Origin: Pseudodonghicola xiamenensis DSM 18339
GTDB taxonomy: Bacteria; Pseudomonadota; Alphaproteobacteria; Rhodobacterales; Rhodobacteraceae
Assembly: GCF_000429365.1 (NCBI RefSeq)
Contig: NZ_AUBS01000014.1
Span: forward strand, 41,610 to 105,609
DNA length: 64,000 nt
Reading direction: 5' to 3'
Shown: positions 18,860 through 28,047 of the stretch, one piece after another
Layout of the letters: every line of letters starts with the position of its first letter
Position numbering within the stretch: position 1 is the first letter of the stretch
Notes under the pieces: model-generated
What the model saw: the letters and a program-made list of their open reading frames with translations, nothing else
What the model was told of the DNA's origin: nothing
Databases searched by the model: none
Program-made: the position numbers and the translations under genes

Positions 18860-19579
18860 ATGACACAGAAGACGCTGCTGTTGACCGGCGCCAGCCGGGG
18901 CATTGGCCACGCCACCGTTCGCCGCTTCAGTGATGAGGGCTGGCGGGTGATCACCTGTTCGCGACAGCCGTTTTCCGACAGGTGCCCCTGGCCCGGCGGG
19001 CGGGAGAATCATGTCCAGCTCGATCTTTCCGATCCGGCAGAGACGATCAACGCCGTGGGCGTGATACAAGAGATGCTCGAGGGCCGGCTCGATGCGCTGG
19101 TGAATAATGCCGGTATCTCGCCGAAAGGGCCCGATGGCGAACGGCTCAACACGATCGACACCGATCTTCTGACCTGGGGCAAGGTGTTCCACGTGAATTT
19201 CTTCGCCTCGGTCGTGCTGGCGCGCGGCCTGCGGGAGGAACTGGCCGCAGCTAGGGGATCGGTGGTCAATGTCACCTCGATCGCCGGCAGCCGGGTGCAT
19301 CCTTTCGCGGGGGCCGCTTATGCGACCTCAAAGGCGGCGCTGACCCGAGAGATGGCGCATGATTTCGGCCCGCTCGGGGTGCGGGTCAACGCCATCGCTC
19401 CGGGAGAGGTCGAAACCTCGATCCTCAGCCCCGGCACGGAAAAGATCGTCGAAAACCTGCCGTTGCGCCGTCTCGGTCAGCCCGAGGAGGTCGCTGCGGC
19501 GATCTATTTCCTCTGTTCGCAGGAAAGCTCCTATATCTCCGGCACGGAGATCGAGGTGAACGGCGCCCAGCACGTCTGA
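18860..19579 (+). CDS. SDR-family NAD(P)-dependent oxidoreductase
   Basis: Classical short-chain dehydrogenase/reductase, 239 residues. The cofactor motif TGASRGIG is near residues 8-15, NNAGIS follows, and the active site is Ser in NVTSIAGS with YATSK (Tyr-x-x-x-Lys). The C-terminus ends SSYISGTEIEVNGAQHV. The ATG at 18860 has GGAGGGG upstream. An odd insertion (residues about 37-52, with CPWPGGRENH) follows the second strand. It lies on the plus strand between argB and engB, which are both minus-strand. The substrate cannot be inferred. Confidence 0.9.
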   Translation: MTQKTLLLTGASRGIGHATVRRFSDEGWRVITCSRQPFSDRCPWPGGRENHVQLDLSDPAETINAVGVIQEMLEGRLDALVNNAGISPKGPDGERLNTIDTDLLTWGKVFHVNFFASVVLARGLREELAAARGSVVNVTSIAGSRVHPFAGAAYATSKAALTREMAHDFGPLGVRVNAIAPGEVETSILSPGTEKIVENLPLRRLGQPEEVAAAIYFLCSQESSYISGTEIEVNGAQHV

Positions 19580-19600
19580 GCCGGGCAGCCGGGGGCGGGA

Positions 19601-20251
19601 TCAGAGCAGACTGTTAATGATCGCTCGCAGGGTGGCGATGCCATCGCCCTTTTCGGAAGAGGTCAGGACAATCTCGGGATAGGCGGCGGGGTGTTTCGCC
19701 AGCGCCCCGCGCACTTGGGCCAGCACCTTGTCGCGGTCCACAGCCTTGACCTTGTCGGCCTTGGTCAGCACGCATTGGAAAGTGACCGCCGAACTGTCGA
19801 GCAGCTTCATGATCTCGTCATCGACGGATTTGACCCCGTGGCGCGCGTCGATCAGCACGAAGGCGCGGCGCAGGGTCTGACGGCCGGAAAGATACTGTTT
19901 CAGAAGCTTTTGCCATTTCTCCACCACCTTGAGCGGCGCGTTGGCATAGCCATAGCCGGGCAGGTCGACCAGATAGAGGTCGGGACCCTGGGTGAAGAAG
20001 TTGATCTCTTGGGTGCGACCGGGGGTGTTCGACGCGCGCGCCAACCCCTTGGTGCCGGTCAGCGCGTTGATCAGGCTGGATTTACCGACGTTGGAGCGAC
20101 CGGCAAAGCAGACCTCGACCCGGTCGGCGGGCGGCAGGCCGGACATGGCGACCACGCCCTTGACGAATTCCGACGGGCCGGCGAACAGCAGCCTGCCGTT
20201 TTCGGCGGTCTGGGCATCGGGCTCTTCAGCTTGGGGAAAGGGCAGTTGCAT
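19601..20251 (-). CDS. engB: ribosome biogenesis GTP-binding protein YihA/YsxC (EngB)
   Basis: Essential small GTPase for large-subunit assembly. The G motifs are G1 GRSNVGKS (residues 51-58), G2 around TPGRTQEINFF, G3 DLPGYGYA and G4 TKADK. The start ATG at 20251 overlaps the MOSC gene stop (ATGA); a TTG one codon earlier is less likely. The 216-residue length is usual. It belongs to the yidC-MOSC-engB run, an order I recall from related alphaproteobacteria. Confidence 0.94.
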   Translation of the reverse strand: MQLPFPQAEEPDAQTAENGRLLFAGPSEFVKGVVAMSGLPPADRVEVCFAGRSNVGKSSLINALTGTKGLARASNTPGRTQEINFFTQGPDLYLVDLPGYGYANAPLKVVEKWQKLLKQYLSGRQTLRRAFVLIDARHGVKSVDDEIMKLLDSSAVTFQCVLTKADKVKAVDRDKVLAQVRGALAKHPAAYPEIVLTSSEKGDGIATLRAIINSLL

Positions 20252-21012
20252 CAATCCAGAACCTCGATTGTAGAGCCTTCGCTCAGGCGACCGCCGCGGG
20301 TCACCCGGGCGTAGACGCCGCAGATTTGATGACCCCAGCCGGATTTCAGCGCACCGAGCGTGTCGGCATCGCGCTCTCCGGTCTCGGGATTGGCAGTGGT
20401 GGCCATGCAGCGCACGATCGGCTCGACCACTTCCAGTTCGACCTCACCCAGACGCAGGGTCTTGCCGGGCCAATCCATCTCGGCCCAGGGGGCCAGGCCG
20501 TCGATCAGCAGGTTGCCGCGCCACCTGAGCGGCGACAGCACCTGACCCAACTCCGCTTCGACGGCGGCATGGCTGGCCAGGTTGATCAACGAGACCGAGG
20601 CGAAATCGGTGTCCGTCATCGCCTGATCCGGTGCGCGCACCAGCCGGGCCGGTTGTGGACGGCCGGGGTTGGTGATGGGGCCGGCCCAGGCGATGAAGCG
20701 CTTGGCATCCTCCGCGTCGGTCGGGTCTATGGTGATGTCGGGCCGGGCCGGGTGGGTCAGGCTGATCCGGCCGGCGGCCTCATCCACCTGCGCTTCGATT
20801 GCCATCAGCGACGGCGATCCGGCGGCCCGGGTGAAGTTGCGGCAATGCGCCCAGGCGGGCGCGGCCTCGTCAAAGCGCGCCGCCTCATGTGCCACCGCCC
20901 AGGCCCTGTCCCAGGGCAGGGCGGCGCCTGCGGTCAGATCGACCTGCGCCAGCCGCTCCCGCCCGTGGGCCTTGATCGGATGGCGCCAGATTTCCCTGAC
21001 CGCTGCCGTCAC
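20251..21012 (-). CDS. MOSC domain-containing protein
   Basis: Molybdenum cofactor sulfurase C-terminal (MOSC) domain protein of 253 residues. The N-terminal beta-barrel region starts AAVREIWRHPIKAHGRERL; the MOSC part includes SLINLASHAAVEAELG, RWRGNLLIDGLAPWAEMDW and the conserved Cys in EPIVRCMATTANPETGERD. The start is GTG at 21012, overlapping the yidC stop. Such proteins are thought to handle sulfur for molybdenum cofactor or N-hydroxylated substrates (YiiM/YcbX, mARC relatives). It sits between yidC and engB with four-base overlaps. The exact reaction is unknown. Confidence 0.88.
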   Translation of the reverse strand: MTAAVREIWRHPIKAHGRERLAQVDLTAGAALPWDRAWAVAHEAARFDEAAPAWAHCRNFTRAAGSPSLMAIEAQVDEAAGRISLTHPARPDITIDPTDAEDAKRFIAWAGPITNPGRPQPARLVRAPDQAMTDTDFASVSLINLASHAAVEAELGQVLSPLRWRGNLLIDGLAPWAEMDWPGKTLRLGEVELEVVEPIVRCMATTANPETGERDADTLGALKSGWGHQICGVYARVTRGGRLSEGSTIEVLD

Positions 21013-22829
21013 TTCTTGTCCTCGGGCGGAGCCTTCTTGAAGGTCTGTTTGATGTTGCCGAAGACGTCGGGCTTATAGCCCTGCATCCGCATGATCAGAT
21101 ACTGCTGGGTGAAGGTGATCGTGTTGTTGGTGATCCAGTAGACCACCAGACCGCTGGCGAAGCCGCCCAGCATGAACATGAAGACCCAGGGCATCCAGGC
21201 AAAGATCATTTTTTGCGTCGGATCGGTCGGCGCCGGGTTCAGCTTTTGCTGCAGGAACATCGAAATCCCCAGCAGCAGCGGCAGGATGCCGATCAGAACC
21301 GTCGCCATCAGGCTGCCCGCCTCGGGACCAGGCCAGGGGGCCCAGCCGAAGAAGTTCATGATCGAGGTCGGATCGGGGGCGCTCAGGTCCTGGAACGGGC
21401 CGAACCAGGCGGCGTGGCGCAGTTCCATCGTGACCGAGATCACCTTGTAGAGTGAGAAGAAGATCGGGATCTGCAGCAGGATCGGCAGACAGCCGGCGGC
21501 GGGGTTCACCTTCTCCTTCTTGTAAAGCTCCATCATGCCCTGCTGCAGCTTCTGGCGGTCGTCGCCGGCAGCCTCTTTCAGTGCTTCCATCTGCGGCTGC
21601 AGTTCCTTCATCTTCGCCATCGAGACGTAGGATTTGAACGCCAGCGGGAACAGGATCGCCTTCAGGATCAGGGTCAGGGCGATGATCGACCAGCCCATGT
21701 TGCCGATCAGGGTGTGAATGTTGTGCAGCAGCCAGAAAATCGGCTTGGTCAGGAAGAAGAACCAGCCCCAGTCGATCGAATCGATGAACCGGTCGATCCC
21801 CGACCGCTCATAGGCGCGGATGGTTTCCCACTTCTTGGCGCCGGCGAACAGCCGCGTGGTGACCGAGGCGGTTTGCCCATCGCCAAGCGTTTCGGTCGGC
21901 AGCACCGCTTCGGTCTGATAGATGTCGCGGCGGTCGTCGTATTTCGCCACCTGCTTGAAGGCGCTGCCCGGCGAGGGGATCAGCGTGGTCATCCAATAGT
22001 GGTCGGTGAAACCGATCCAGCCGTTTTCCTGCACCTGCTGAACTTCGGCCCGGGCGCCTTCGCGCTCCTGATAGTCGAAGTCCTTCATCTTCTTGTATTT
22101 GGTTTCGGTCAGCGTGCCGTCGGCCATTTCGATCACGCCCTCATGCACGACCGAAAAGCCTTTCGGGCCAACCGGCAGGCCATGACGGGCCAGCACCCCA
22201 TAGGGGGCCAGGCCGACGGTGGAGCCGCTGGCGTTCTCGACCGACTGGGTGACGGTGAACATGTAATTGTTGTCCACCGAAATTTCGCGCTTGAATGTCA
22301 GGCCCTTGCCGTTCTGCCAACCCAGCGTCACCGGAGAGCCGACGCTCAGCGTATCGCCGGACAGAAGGGACCAGCGGGTATTCGGCCCCGGCACGTCGTC
22401 CAGCGCCAGCCCGGCCCCCGGGGCCCAGCCGTAAAGCGCGTAATAGGCGTCCGAGGCGCCGACGGGGTGCAGCATCTGAACGATAGGAGAGGTCGGATCG
22501 ACCGTCTCGTGGTAATCTTTCAGCGCCAGTTCATCCATTCGCCCGCCGAGCAGAGAGATGCTGCCCGACAGCCGCGGGGTGTCGATCCGGATGCGAGGCG
22601 CATCGGCGACAGCGGCCTCGGGCGAGGCCGAGGTTTCGGCGGCCGCGGAGGCCGGAGCGCTCGGTGCCGCAGAGGGCAGGCTGTTGCTGCTGCCGGTCTC
22701 GGTCTGGGCGACCTGCGGCGCATTGGGATCCGCTGCCTGTTCCTCTGGCGGGAAAAAGAAGAACCACCCTAGGATCACCAGAAAGCTAAGCGCCGTTGCG
22801 AGGATAAGGTTCTTGTTCTGATCGTCCAT
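21009..22829 (-). CDS. yidC: membrane protein insertase YidC
   Basis: Inner-membrane insertase that works alone or with SecYEG. The start at 22829 gives MDDQNKNLILATALSFLVIL, the usual first membrane segment, followed by a Pro/Ala/Ser-rich linker, a large periplasmic domain (about residues 75-360), and the conserved C-terminal helices including FPLAFKSYVSMAKMKELQP, NPAAGCLPILLQIPIFFSLY and the C-terminal TQQYLIMRMQGYKP. Total 606 residues, typical for proteobacteria. In-frame sequence upstream of the ATG is not part of the protein. Confidence 0.96.
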   Translation of the reverse strand: MDDQNKNLILATALSFLVILGWFFFFPPEEQAADPNAPQVAQTETGSSNSLPSAAPSAPASAAAETSASPEAAVADAPRIRIDTPRLSGSISLLGGRMDELALKDYHETVDPTSPIVQMLHPVGASDAYYALYGWAPGAGLALDDVPGPNTRWSLLSGDTLSVGSPVTLGWQNGKGLTFKREISVDNNYMFTVTQSVENASGSTVGLAPYGVLARHGLPVGPKGFSVVHEGVIEMADGTLTETKYKKMKDFDYQEREGARAEVQQVQENGWIGFTDHYWMTTLIPSPGSAFKQVAKYDDRRDIYQTEAVLPTETLGDGQTASVTTRLFAGAKKWETIRAYERSGIDRFIDSIDWGWFFFLTKPIFWLLHNIHTLIGNMGWSIIALTLILKAILFPLAFKSYVSMAKMKELQPQMEALKEAAGDDRQKLQQGMMELYKKEKVNPAAGCLPILLQIPIFFSLYKVISVTMELRHAAWFGPFQDLSAPDPTSIMNFFGWAPWPGPEAGSLMATVLIGILPLLLGISMFLQQKLNPAPTDPTQKMIFAWMPWVFMFMLGGFASGLVVYWITNNTITFTQQYLIMRMQGYKPDVFGNIKQTFKKAPPEDKK

Positions 22830-22948
22830 CGGGGACTGCCACCTTGTGCTGCCTATGCTATGACAGGGTGGGTTCAACAGAGTAGCGCCCCAAAGGTCAA
22901 GCAATTTCCGGGGCGCTGTCGATGCCGCCCCCGGGCGACCGGGGCGGA

Positions 22949-24496
22949 TCAACCGGTTTCGCGGCCGATCCGGGGGGCATCGCGCAGTTTTGCGCGATGG
23001 CTGGCGATCCAGTCCAGCGTCTGTTCGAAGGGCATCGGCCGACCGATGCCAAAGCCCTGCACATGATCACAGCCAAGCTGCGCCAGCAGCGCATGCTCCC
23101 CGACCGTCTCCACCCCTTCGGCAAGGGTTTCGATCTCCAGCCGTTCCGCCATAGTCAGGATCGCGGTGATGATGCGCTGCTGTTCCGGATCGCGATCCGC
23201 CTTCATCACGAAGGAGCGGTCGATCTTGATCCGCGACACCGCAAAGCGCCGGATCGAGGAGAAAGAGGCATGCCCGGTGCCGAAATCGTCCAGGTCGATG
23301 CTGCAGCCCAGCTTGGCGAGGCCCGCGATATTATGGGCGATGGTATCATCCGGATCGGTGCTGACCACCGATTCCAGGATCTCCACTGCCAGCCGGTCCG
23401 GCGTCAGGTCAAAGCGGTCCAGCTCCCAGCGGATGCGGTCGACCAGCCCGGGGTTGCGCAGCTCCTCGGGGGAGAAGTTCACGCCGACTCGGGGCACATC
23501 GACGCCGGCGCTGTCCCAGGCCTTAAGGGCGGTCAGCGCGTGATAGAGTATCACCTGCCCCAATCGCTCCATCAGGCCGGCCTCTTCCAGCGCAGGCAGG
23601 AAATTGTCCGGCGGCAGCATGCCGTGAACCGGGTGGATCCAGCGGGCCAGCGCCTCGAACCCGGTGATCTGCCCGGTATCGGTGGAAATCTGCGGCTGAT
23701 ACCAGGGTTGGATCTGGCCGTTTTCCAGCGCGAAGGCGGCTTCTTCACGCAGATCGTTGCGCGCCTGCGACCGGCGGTGTGTGTCGCTGGTATAGACCCG
23801 GATGCCCGAGGGACCGTTGCGTTGCGCTTCGGTCAGCGCCTCGCCCGCGGCGGAAAGCCAGCCAGCCGGATCGTTGCCCGGCGCGCGGCGGCGCATGCAC
23901 AGGCCGACCGAGGCGGTCATGTAGACAGTGCTTGCATCAAGCGCGATGGGATCCTCCACGGCGCTTTGCATCCGGCCGGCAAGTTGGATGCAAAGTTCCA
24001 GATCCAGCATGCGCACCGGTGTGAGGCAAACGGCAAACCGGCTGTCTCCGATCCGCGCCACCACATCGTCGTTGCGCAGTGCTGCGCTGATGCGTTCGCC
24101 GGTGCTCTGCGCCACAAGATCGGCGGCGGCCATGCCGTGGCGTTCGGTCAGTTCCTTGTAATCGTCCAGCTCCAGAACGAAACAGGCGGACCTGAGCCCG
24201 GACCGCTTGGTATCCGCATAAACCCGGGCGAGCGCGGCTTCGAACCCTTCGCGCAGCAGCAGCCCCGTCACCCCGTCGCGTGGCGTCGCCGGGGTGCGGG
24301 CGCGGTCGTCGAAGGCGCCCACGAAGGCGAAGAGCAACGGAAGCCCGAGCGAGACGATGACCAGGGCCGCCTCTCCCCACAGCCAGAACACGCCAAGGGT
24401 GAGCGCGGGCAGGAAGGCCAGGATCGGCGGCCCCATCAGGACCGGCAGGATCCTGTTGCGCAGCCGGGTCAGCGGGCTGGATTTGGGCAGTTGCAT
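22949..24496 (-). CDS. degenerate-GGDEF / EAL cyclic-di-GMP phosphodiesterase
   Basis: Membrane-anchored c-di-GMP protein of 515 residues. Two hydrophobic segments at about residues 20-60 anchor it. The GGDEF domain (about 72-235) has IGDSRF at 149-154 in place of the GGDEF loop, so cyclase activity is not expected. The EAL domain (about 250-505) keeps EAL at 281-283, Asp403/Asp404 in DDFGTG, Lys424 in KIDRSF and AEGVET, the residues needed for phosphodiesterase activity. The start is ATG 24496; earlier in-frame codons give unrelated sequence. It lies downstream of ttcA in the same direction, 68 bases away. Confidence 0.9.
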   Translation of the reverse strand: MQLPKSSPLTRLRNRILPVLMGPPILAFLPALTLGVFWLWGEAALVIVSLGLPLLFAFVGAFDDRARTPATPRDGVTGLLLREGFEAALARVYADTKRSGLRSACFVLELDDYKELTERHGMAAADLVAQSTGERISAALRNDDVVARIGDSRFAVCLTPVRMLDLELCIQLAGRMQSAVEDPIALDASTVYMTASVGLCMRRRAPGNDPAGWLSAAGEALTEAQRNGPSGIRVYTSDTHRRSQARNDLREEAAFALENGQIQPWYQPQISTDTGQITGFEALARWIHPVHGMLPPDNFLPALEEAGLMERLGQVILYHALTALKAWDSAGVDVPRVGVNFSPEELRNPGLVDRIRWELDRFDLTPDRLAVEILESVVSTDPDDTIAHNIAGLAKLGCSIDLDDFGTGHASFSSIRRFAVSRIKIDRSFVMKADRDPEQQRIITAILTMAERLEIETLAEGVETVGEHALLAQLGCDHVQGFGIGRPMPFEQTLDWIASHRAKLRDAPRIGRETG

Positions 24497-24564
24497 CACG
24501 GGGCCTTTCACCTTTTGCGTCAGTTCGCACAAGATGACCGTAACCCGATGTTCTGACTGGGATG

Positions 24565-25461
24565 TTAACGCAGTCGAGGAATCTTGTCGTCGCTGTCGTT
24601 TCCCGGATCGCCCATCCCGCGCATCAGCCCGGCGAAGTCGAACAGCTTGGGATCCAGCATGTGCGAGGGGCGGATATTGGTCAGCGCCCGGAACATCACC
24701 TGCCGGCGACCGGGAGAGTTTTTCTCCCATCCATCAAGGATTTGCTTGACCTGCTGGCGTTGCAGGCCGTCTTGCGATCCGCATAGGTCGCAAGGGATGA
24801 TGGGATAGTTCATCGCCCGGGCGAATTTCTCGCAATCCTCCTCGGCGACATGGGCGAGCGGGCGGTAGACGAACAGATCGCCCTCTTCGTTAACCAGTTT
24901 CGGTGGCATGGTCGCCAGCCGGCCGCCATGGAAGAGATTCATGAAAAAGGTTTCCAGGATGTCGTCCCGATGGTGCCCCAGAACCACCGCCGAACAGCCC
25001 TCCTCACGGGCGATTCGGTACAGGTTTCCTCGTCTCAGGCGGGAACAGAGCGCGCAATAGGTCCGCCCGGCCGGCACCTTGTCCATCACCACCGAATAGG
25101 TGTCCTGATATTCGATCCGGTGCGGTACGCCCATGCGCTCAAGAAACTCCGGCAGCACGGTGGCGGGAAAGCCCGGTTGGCCCTGATCCAGGTTGCAGGC
25201 CAAGATGTCGACCGGCAGCAAGCCGCGCCACTTCAGCTCATGGAGCACGGCAAGCAGGGTATAGCTATCCTTGCCGCCCGACAGGCAGACCAGCCAGCGC
25301 GTCGGCTTGGCATCCTTATCATGGGCGCCGGGCTCGATCATCCCATAGTGTTCGATCGCTTCGCGCGTCGCCCGCACGATGCGCTTGCGTAGCTTCTTGA
25401 ACTCGGTGGTCGAGGGCGCACCGTGGAACAGCGGATGGATATCGTCGGACTCGTCAAGCAT
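24565..25461 (-). CDS. ttcA: tRNA 2-thiocytidine biosynthesis protein TtcA
   Basis: Thiolates cytidine 32 of certain tRNAs using an iron-sulfur cluster and ATP. The PP-loop SGGKDS is at residues 61-66. Conserved cysteines occur in [11 protein letters not shown] and in [14 protein letters not shown]. The C-terminal [18 protein letters not shown] is a family signature. The 298-residue length is normal and the ATG at 25461 fits. Secure by motif content. Confidence 0.94.
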   Translation of the reverse strand: MLDESDDIHPLFHGAPSTTEFKKLRKRIVRATREAIEHYGMIEPGAHDKDAKPTRWLVCLSGGKDSYTLLAVLHELKWRGLLPVDILACNLDQGQPGFPATVLPEFLERMGVPHRIEYQDTYSVVMDKVPAGRTYCALCSRLRRGNLYRIAREEGCSAVVLGHHRDDILETFFMNLFHGGRLATMPPKLVNEEGDLFVYRPLAHVAEEDCEKFARAMNYPIIPCDLCGSQDGLQRQQVKQILDGWEKNSPGRRQVMFRALTNIRPSHMLDPKLFDFAGLMRGMGDPGNDSDDKIPRLR

Positions 25462-25579
25462 GGGCCGGCTTTAGTTGAAACCAGCGCTTCGGGCAAGCGG
25501 TGGCAATGCGCAGGAACCGGGTCGCCGAAGCGAACCGGGGCAGGCGATGAAAGGGGTGTTGCAGCCAAAGGAATCCGCC

Positions 25580-26168
25580 ATGCCCGATCTGACCCTGCCG
25601 TTGCTCGCCTTCCTGTTCCCGCTGGCCTACAGCCCGGGGCCGGGGAACATGATCTTCGCCGCCACCGGCGCACGCTTCGGTCTGGCTGCAACGCTACCGG
25701 CGAGCCTCGGCTATCACCTCGCCACCTGGATCGTCACCGCCGCCCTGGGCTTCGGTTTCGCCACGGCACTGGCGCAGGCGCCGCTCATGTACTCCCTGCT
25801 GAAATGGGCCGGCGCCGGCTATGTCCTTTGGCTGGCGTTCGGCATCTGGCGGGCCGGAGCGGTGGCCCAGGGGGCCCAGGCCCGGCCAATGGGCGCGCGC
25901 GATGGCGCGGTGCTCCTGCTCTTGAACCCCAAGGCCTATGTGATCATCGTGTTGATGTTCAGTCAATTCCTCGGGCCGATGAGCCAGGCCGCCGGCGTCC
26001 TCTGGATCACCACGGTTTTCACCCTGAAACGCGCTGGCCTTCGCGGTCTGGAGCCTGATCGGCGATCGGCTGGCGATCCGCTTCCGCGACCCGCATCAGG
26101 CCCGGCGGCTCAATCGCGCGCTGGGCGCGCTCCTCGCCGCGGTGGCGCTCTGGATGGCGCTGAGCTGA
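25580..26168 (+). pseudogene. LysE/RhtB-family exporter with a single-base frameshift
   Basis: The first 149 codons from ATG 25580 (after AAAGGAATC) encode a LysE-type protein: MPDLTLPLLAFLFPLAYSPG, PGNMIFAATGARFGLAA and LLLLNPKAYVIIVLMFSQFL. At 26027-26029 (CTGAAACGCGCTGG) the frame is lost. Removing one A restores NALAFAVWSLIGDRLAIRF and then a family-like C-terminus ending ALWMALS with a stop at 26166-26168, total 195 residues, the expected length. Without this correction translation runs on into meaningless sequence to 26467. It could be a real inactivating mutation or a sequencing error; bases alone do not decide. Confidence 0.8.
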
Positions 26169-26189
26169 GGCAGAGCGCGCTGTCTTTGC

Positions 26190-26222
26190 CTTCTCTTCGT
26201 CCCAAATACGGCCGCCGGAGGC
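26190..26222 (+). repeat. intergenic repeat copy A (33 bases)
   Basis: Core AAATACGGCCGCCGGAGGC at the 3' half, preceded by CTTCTCTTCGTCCC. It is nearly identical to sequences at 37153-37185 and, inverted, 46721-46753. It lies 22 bases after the LysE pseudogene stop, before the convergent hyuB. Confidence 0.75.
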
Positions 26223-26301
26223 TCCCGCCCGCAGCAGGGGCACGCCATTGGACAGGCCGCCCGGCTGCGGCCCCAAGCCACTTTTTCAACCTGGCGCGGT
26301 C

Positions 26302-28047
26302 TCAGTCCTGCGATTGCCGCAGCCGTGCCGTTTCCTCCTCATCCAACCGCAGCGGATTGCCGGTCACCACCACGCCGAACAGCCGGGCCGCCTGTTTTGG
26401 GGTGTATTGCCCCATTTCGACGTCATGGCGCACCGCCTCGACCGCTCGCTGGAACGGATCGCCATAGCCGCCCCCGCCCGGGGTTCGGACGTGCACCCGG
26501 TCGCCGGCCCGCAGCGGGATGTCCTGATCCTTGGACAGATGCGGCGGGACATAGGCCTCGCCGCCGCGCCAGACGGTAACATGGTTGACCGCCCCGTCGC
26601 CGCCGCCAAGCGCCCCCTGCGGCCCGGTCCGGCCGTGATCCATGACGAAGCTCGCCCGCGCCTCGCCGCGCCGCAGCTCCACCTCGTAATCCAGGCCGAA
26701 GCCGCCGCGATGCAGCCCGGCACCGCCTGATCCCTCATGCAGCGCATAGCGGTGATAAAGCACCGGATAGGCCTGCTCCATGATCTCGATCGGCGGCGCC
26801 TTGGAGATGCCGATGGTGGAACAGCCGTTCGACAGCCCGTCATGATCGGCGTTGCCGCCGTAGCCGCCGCCGGAGATCTGATACATCACGTAATCCCGTC
26901 CCCGCGCCGGATCATGGCCGCCAAGGGCGAAATTGCCGCTGGTGCCTGCTGGCGCTGCCGTCACCCGGTCGGGCAGCGCGGTGACGAGCGCGGCAAAGAC
27001 CGCCTCGGCGATCCGCTGCGACACCTCCGCCGCGCAGCCCGACACCGGGCGGGGGTATTGCGCATCGAGGAAGGTGCCCTCGATCCCCGTCACCTCCAGC
27101 GGTTCAAACGCCCCGGCGCTCATCGGCACCTCGGGGAAGACATGGCGGATCGCCAGATAGACCGCGCTGAGCGTGGTAGCGCGGACCGAGTTCATCGGTC
27201 CGGCGCAGGGGGCGCTGGAGCCGGCGAAATCGAAGATCAACCGCTCGCCCTCCCTGGTCACTGCCAGTCGGATCGCCAGCGGCTCGTTCACCACCCCGTC
27301 GCTGTCGATCCAGGCGGTGGCCTGGTAGGTCCCTTCCGGAATATCTGCGATGAAGGCGCGCATCTGGGTGGCGGCGCGGCGGCGTAGTTCCTCGATCGCC
27401 TCGCTCACCGTGTCCTCGCCATAGCGGTCAAGGAGCGCGTTCAGCCGCTCCTCCCCCACCAGCAGGGCGGCGGCCTGCGCCTTGACGTCGCCGATCCGCT
27501 GGTCGGCGACGCGGATGTTGGAACAGATGATCGCATAGATCTCCTGATCGAGTTCACCCTGCTTGAACAGCCGCACCGGCGGCAGCCGCAGCCCCTCCTG
27601 TTCGACGGCGGTGGCAGAGGCGGAAAAGCCGCCGGGCACCGAGCCGCCGGTATCGGGCCAGTGGCCGGTATTCGACAGCCAGCAATAGAGCGCGCCACCC
27701 CGATAGAACGGCATGGCGAAGCGCACATCCATCAGATGGGTGCCGCCCAGATAGGGGTCGTTGACGATATAGATATCGCCGGGCGACGGCGCGGGGGTGA
27801 CGCCGCGCCGGATGCGGTCGATCAGCTGCCGGGTCGAATCCTGCATGGTGCCGACGAAGACCGGCAACCCCTGCGCCCCCTGCGCGATCAGCGCGCCATC
27901 CTTGGCGGCATAGATGCCGTCCGAGCGGTCGTTGGCTTCGGCGATCACCGGCGAGAAGGCGGCGCGCGAGAAACTCAGGTCCATCTCGTCGCAGACCTGC
28001 TGCAGCCCGGCCTGGATGACCGAGAGGGTGACGGGATCGAGGCTCAT
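26302..28047 (-). CDS. hyuB: hydantoinase B / 5-oxoprolinase family protein
   Basis: Beta subunit-type protein (581 residues) of the ATP-dependent hydantoinase/oxoprolinase family, which with HyuA opens lactam or hydantoin rings, or carboxylates ketones in acetone-carboxylase relatives. Family signatures: DPVTLSVIQAGLQQVCDEM at the start, IYIVNDPYLGGTHLMD, GFSASATAVEQEGLRLPPV and the C-terminal GDRVHVRTPGGGGYGDP. Its start overlaps the hyuA stop (TAATG), so the two are co-translated. Upstream of hyuA is an operator-like sequence shared with neighbouring operons. The substrate is unknown. Confidence 0.92.
   Translation of the reverse strand: MSLDPVTLSVIQAGLQQVCDEMDLSFSRAAFSPVIAEANDRSDGIYAAKDGALIAQGAQGLPVFVGTMQDSTRQLIDRIRRGVTPAPSPGDIYIVNDPYLGGTHLMDVRFAMPFYRGGALYCWLSNTGHWPDTGGSVPGGFSASATAVEQEGLRLPPVRLFKQGELDQEIYAIICSNIRVADQRIGDVKAQAAALLVGEERLNALLDRYGEDTVSEAIEELRRRAATQMRAFIADIPEGTYQATAWIDSDGVVNEPLAIRLAVTREGERLIFDFAGSSAPCAGPMNSVRATTLSAVYLAIRHVFPEVPMSAGAFEPLEVTGIEGTFLDAQYPRPVSGCAAEVSQRIAEAVFAALVTALPDRVTAAPAGTSGNFALGGHDPARGRDYVMYQISGGGYGGNADHDGLSNGCSTIGISKAPPIEIMEQAYPVLYHRYALHEGSGGAGLHRGGFGLDYEVELRRGEARASFVMDHGRTGPQGALGGGDGAVNHVTVWRGGEAYVPPHLSKDQDIPLRAGDRVHVRTPGGGGYGDPFQRAVEAVRHDVEMGQYTPKQAARLFGVVVTGNPLRLDEEETARLRQSQD

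Noticed and set aside
26169..26301. Insertion sequence end next to the frameshifted LysE gene
   Set aside because: The sequence there is the 33-base repeat found in two other gaps. No transposase, target-site duplication or inverted terminal repeats were seen.
25475..26467. A single 330-residue LysE-type protein
   Set aside because: After residue 184 the sequence becomes Arg/Pro-rich and runs through the intergenic repeat into antisense hyuB; the family continuation is in another frame.
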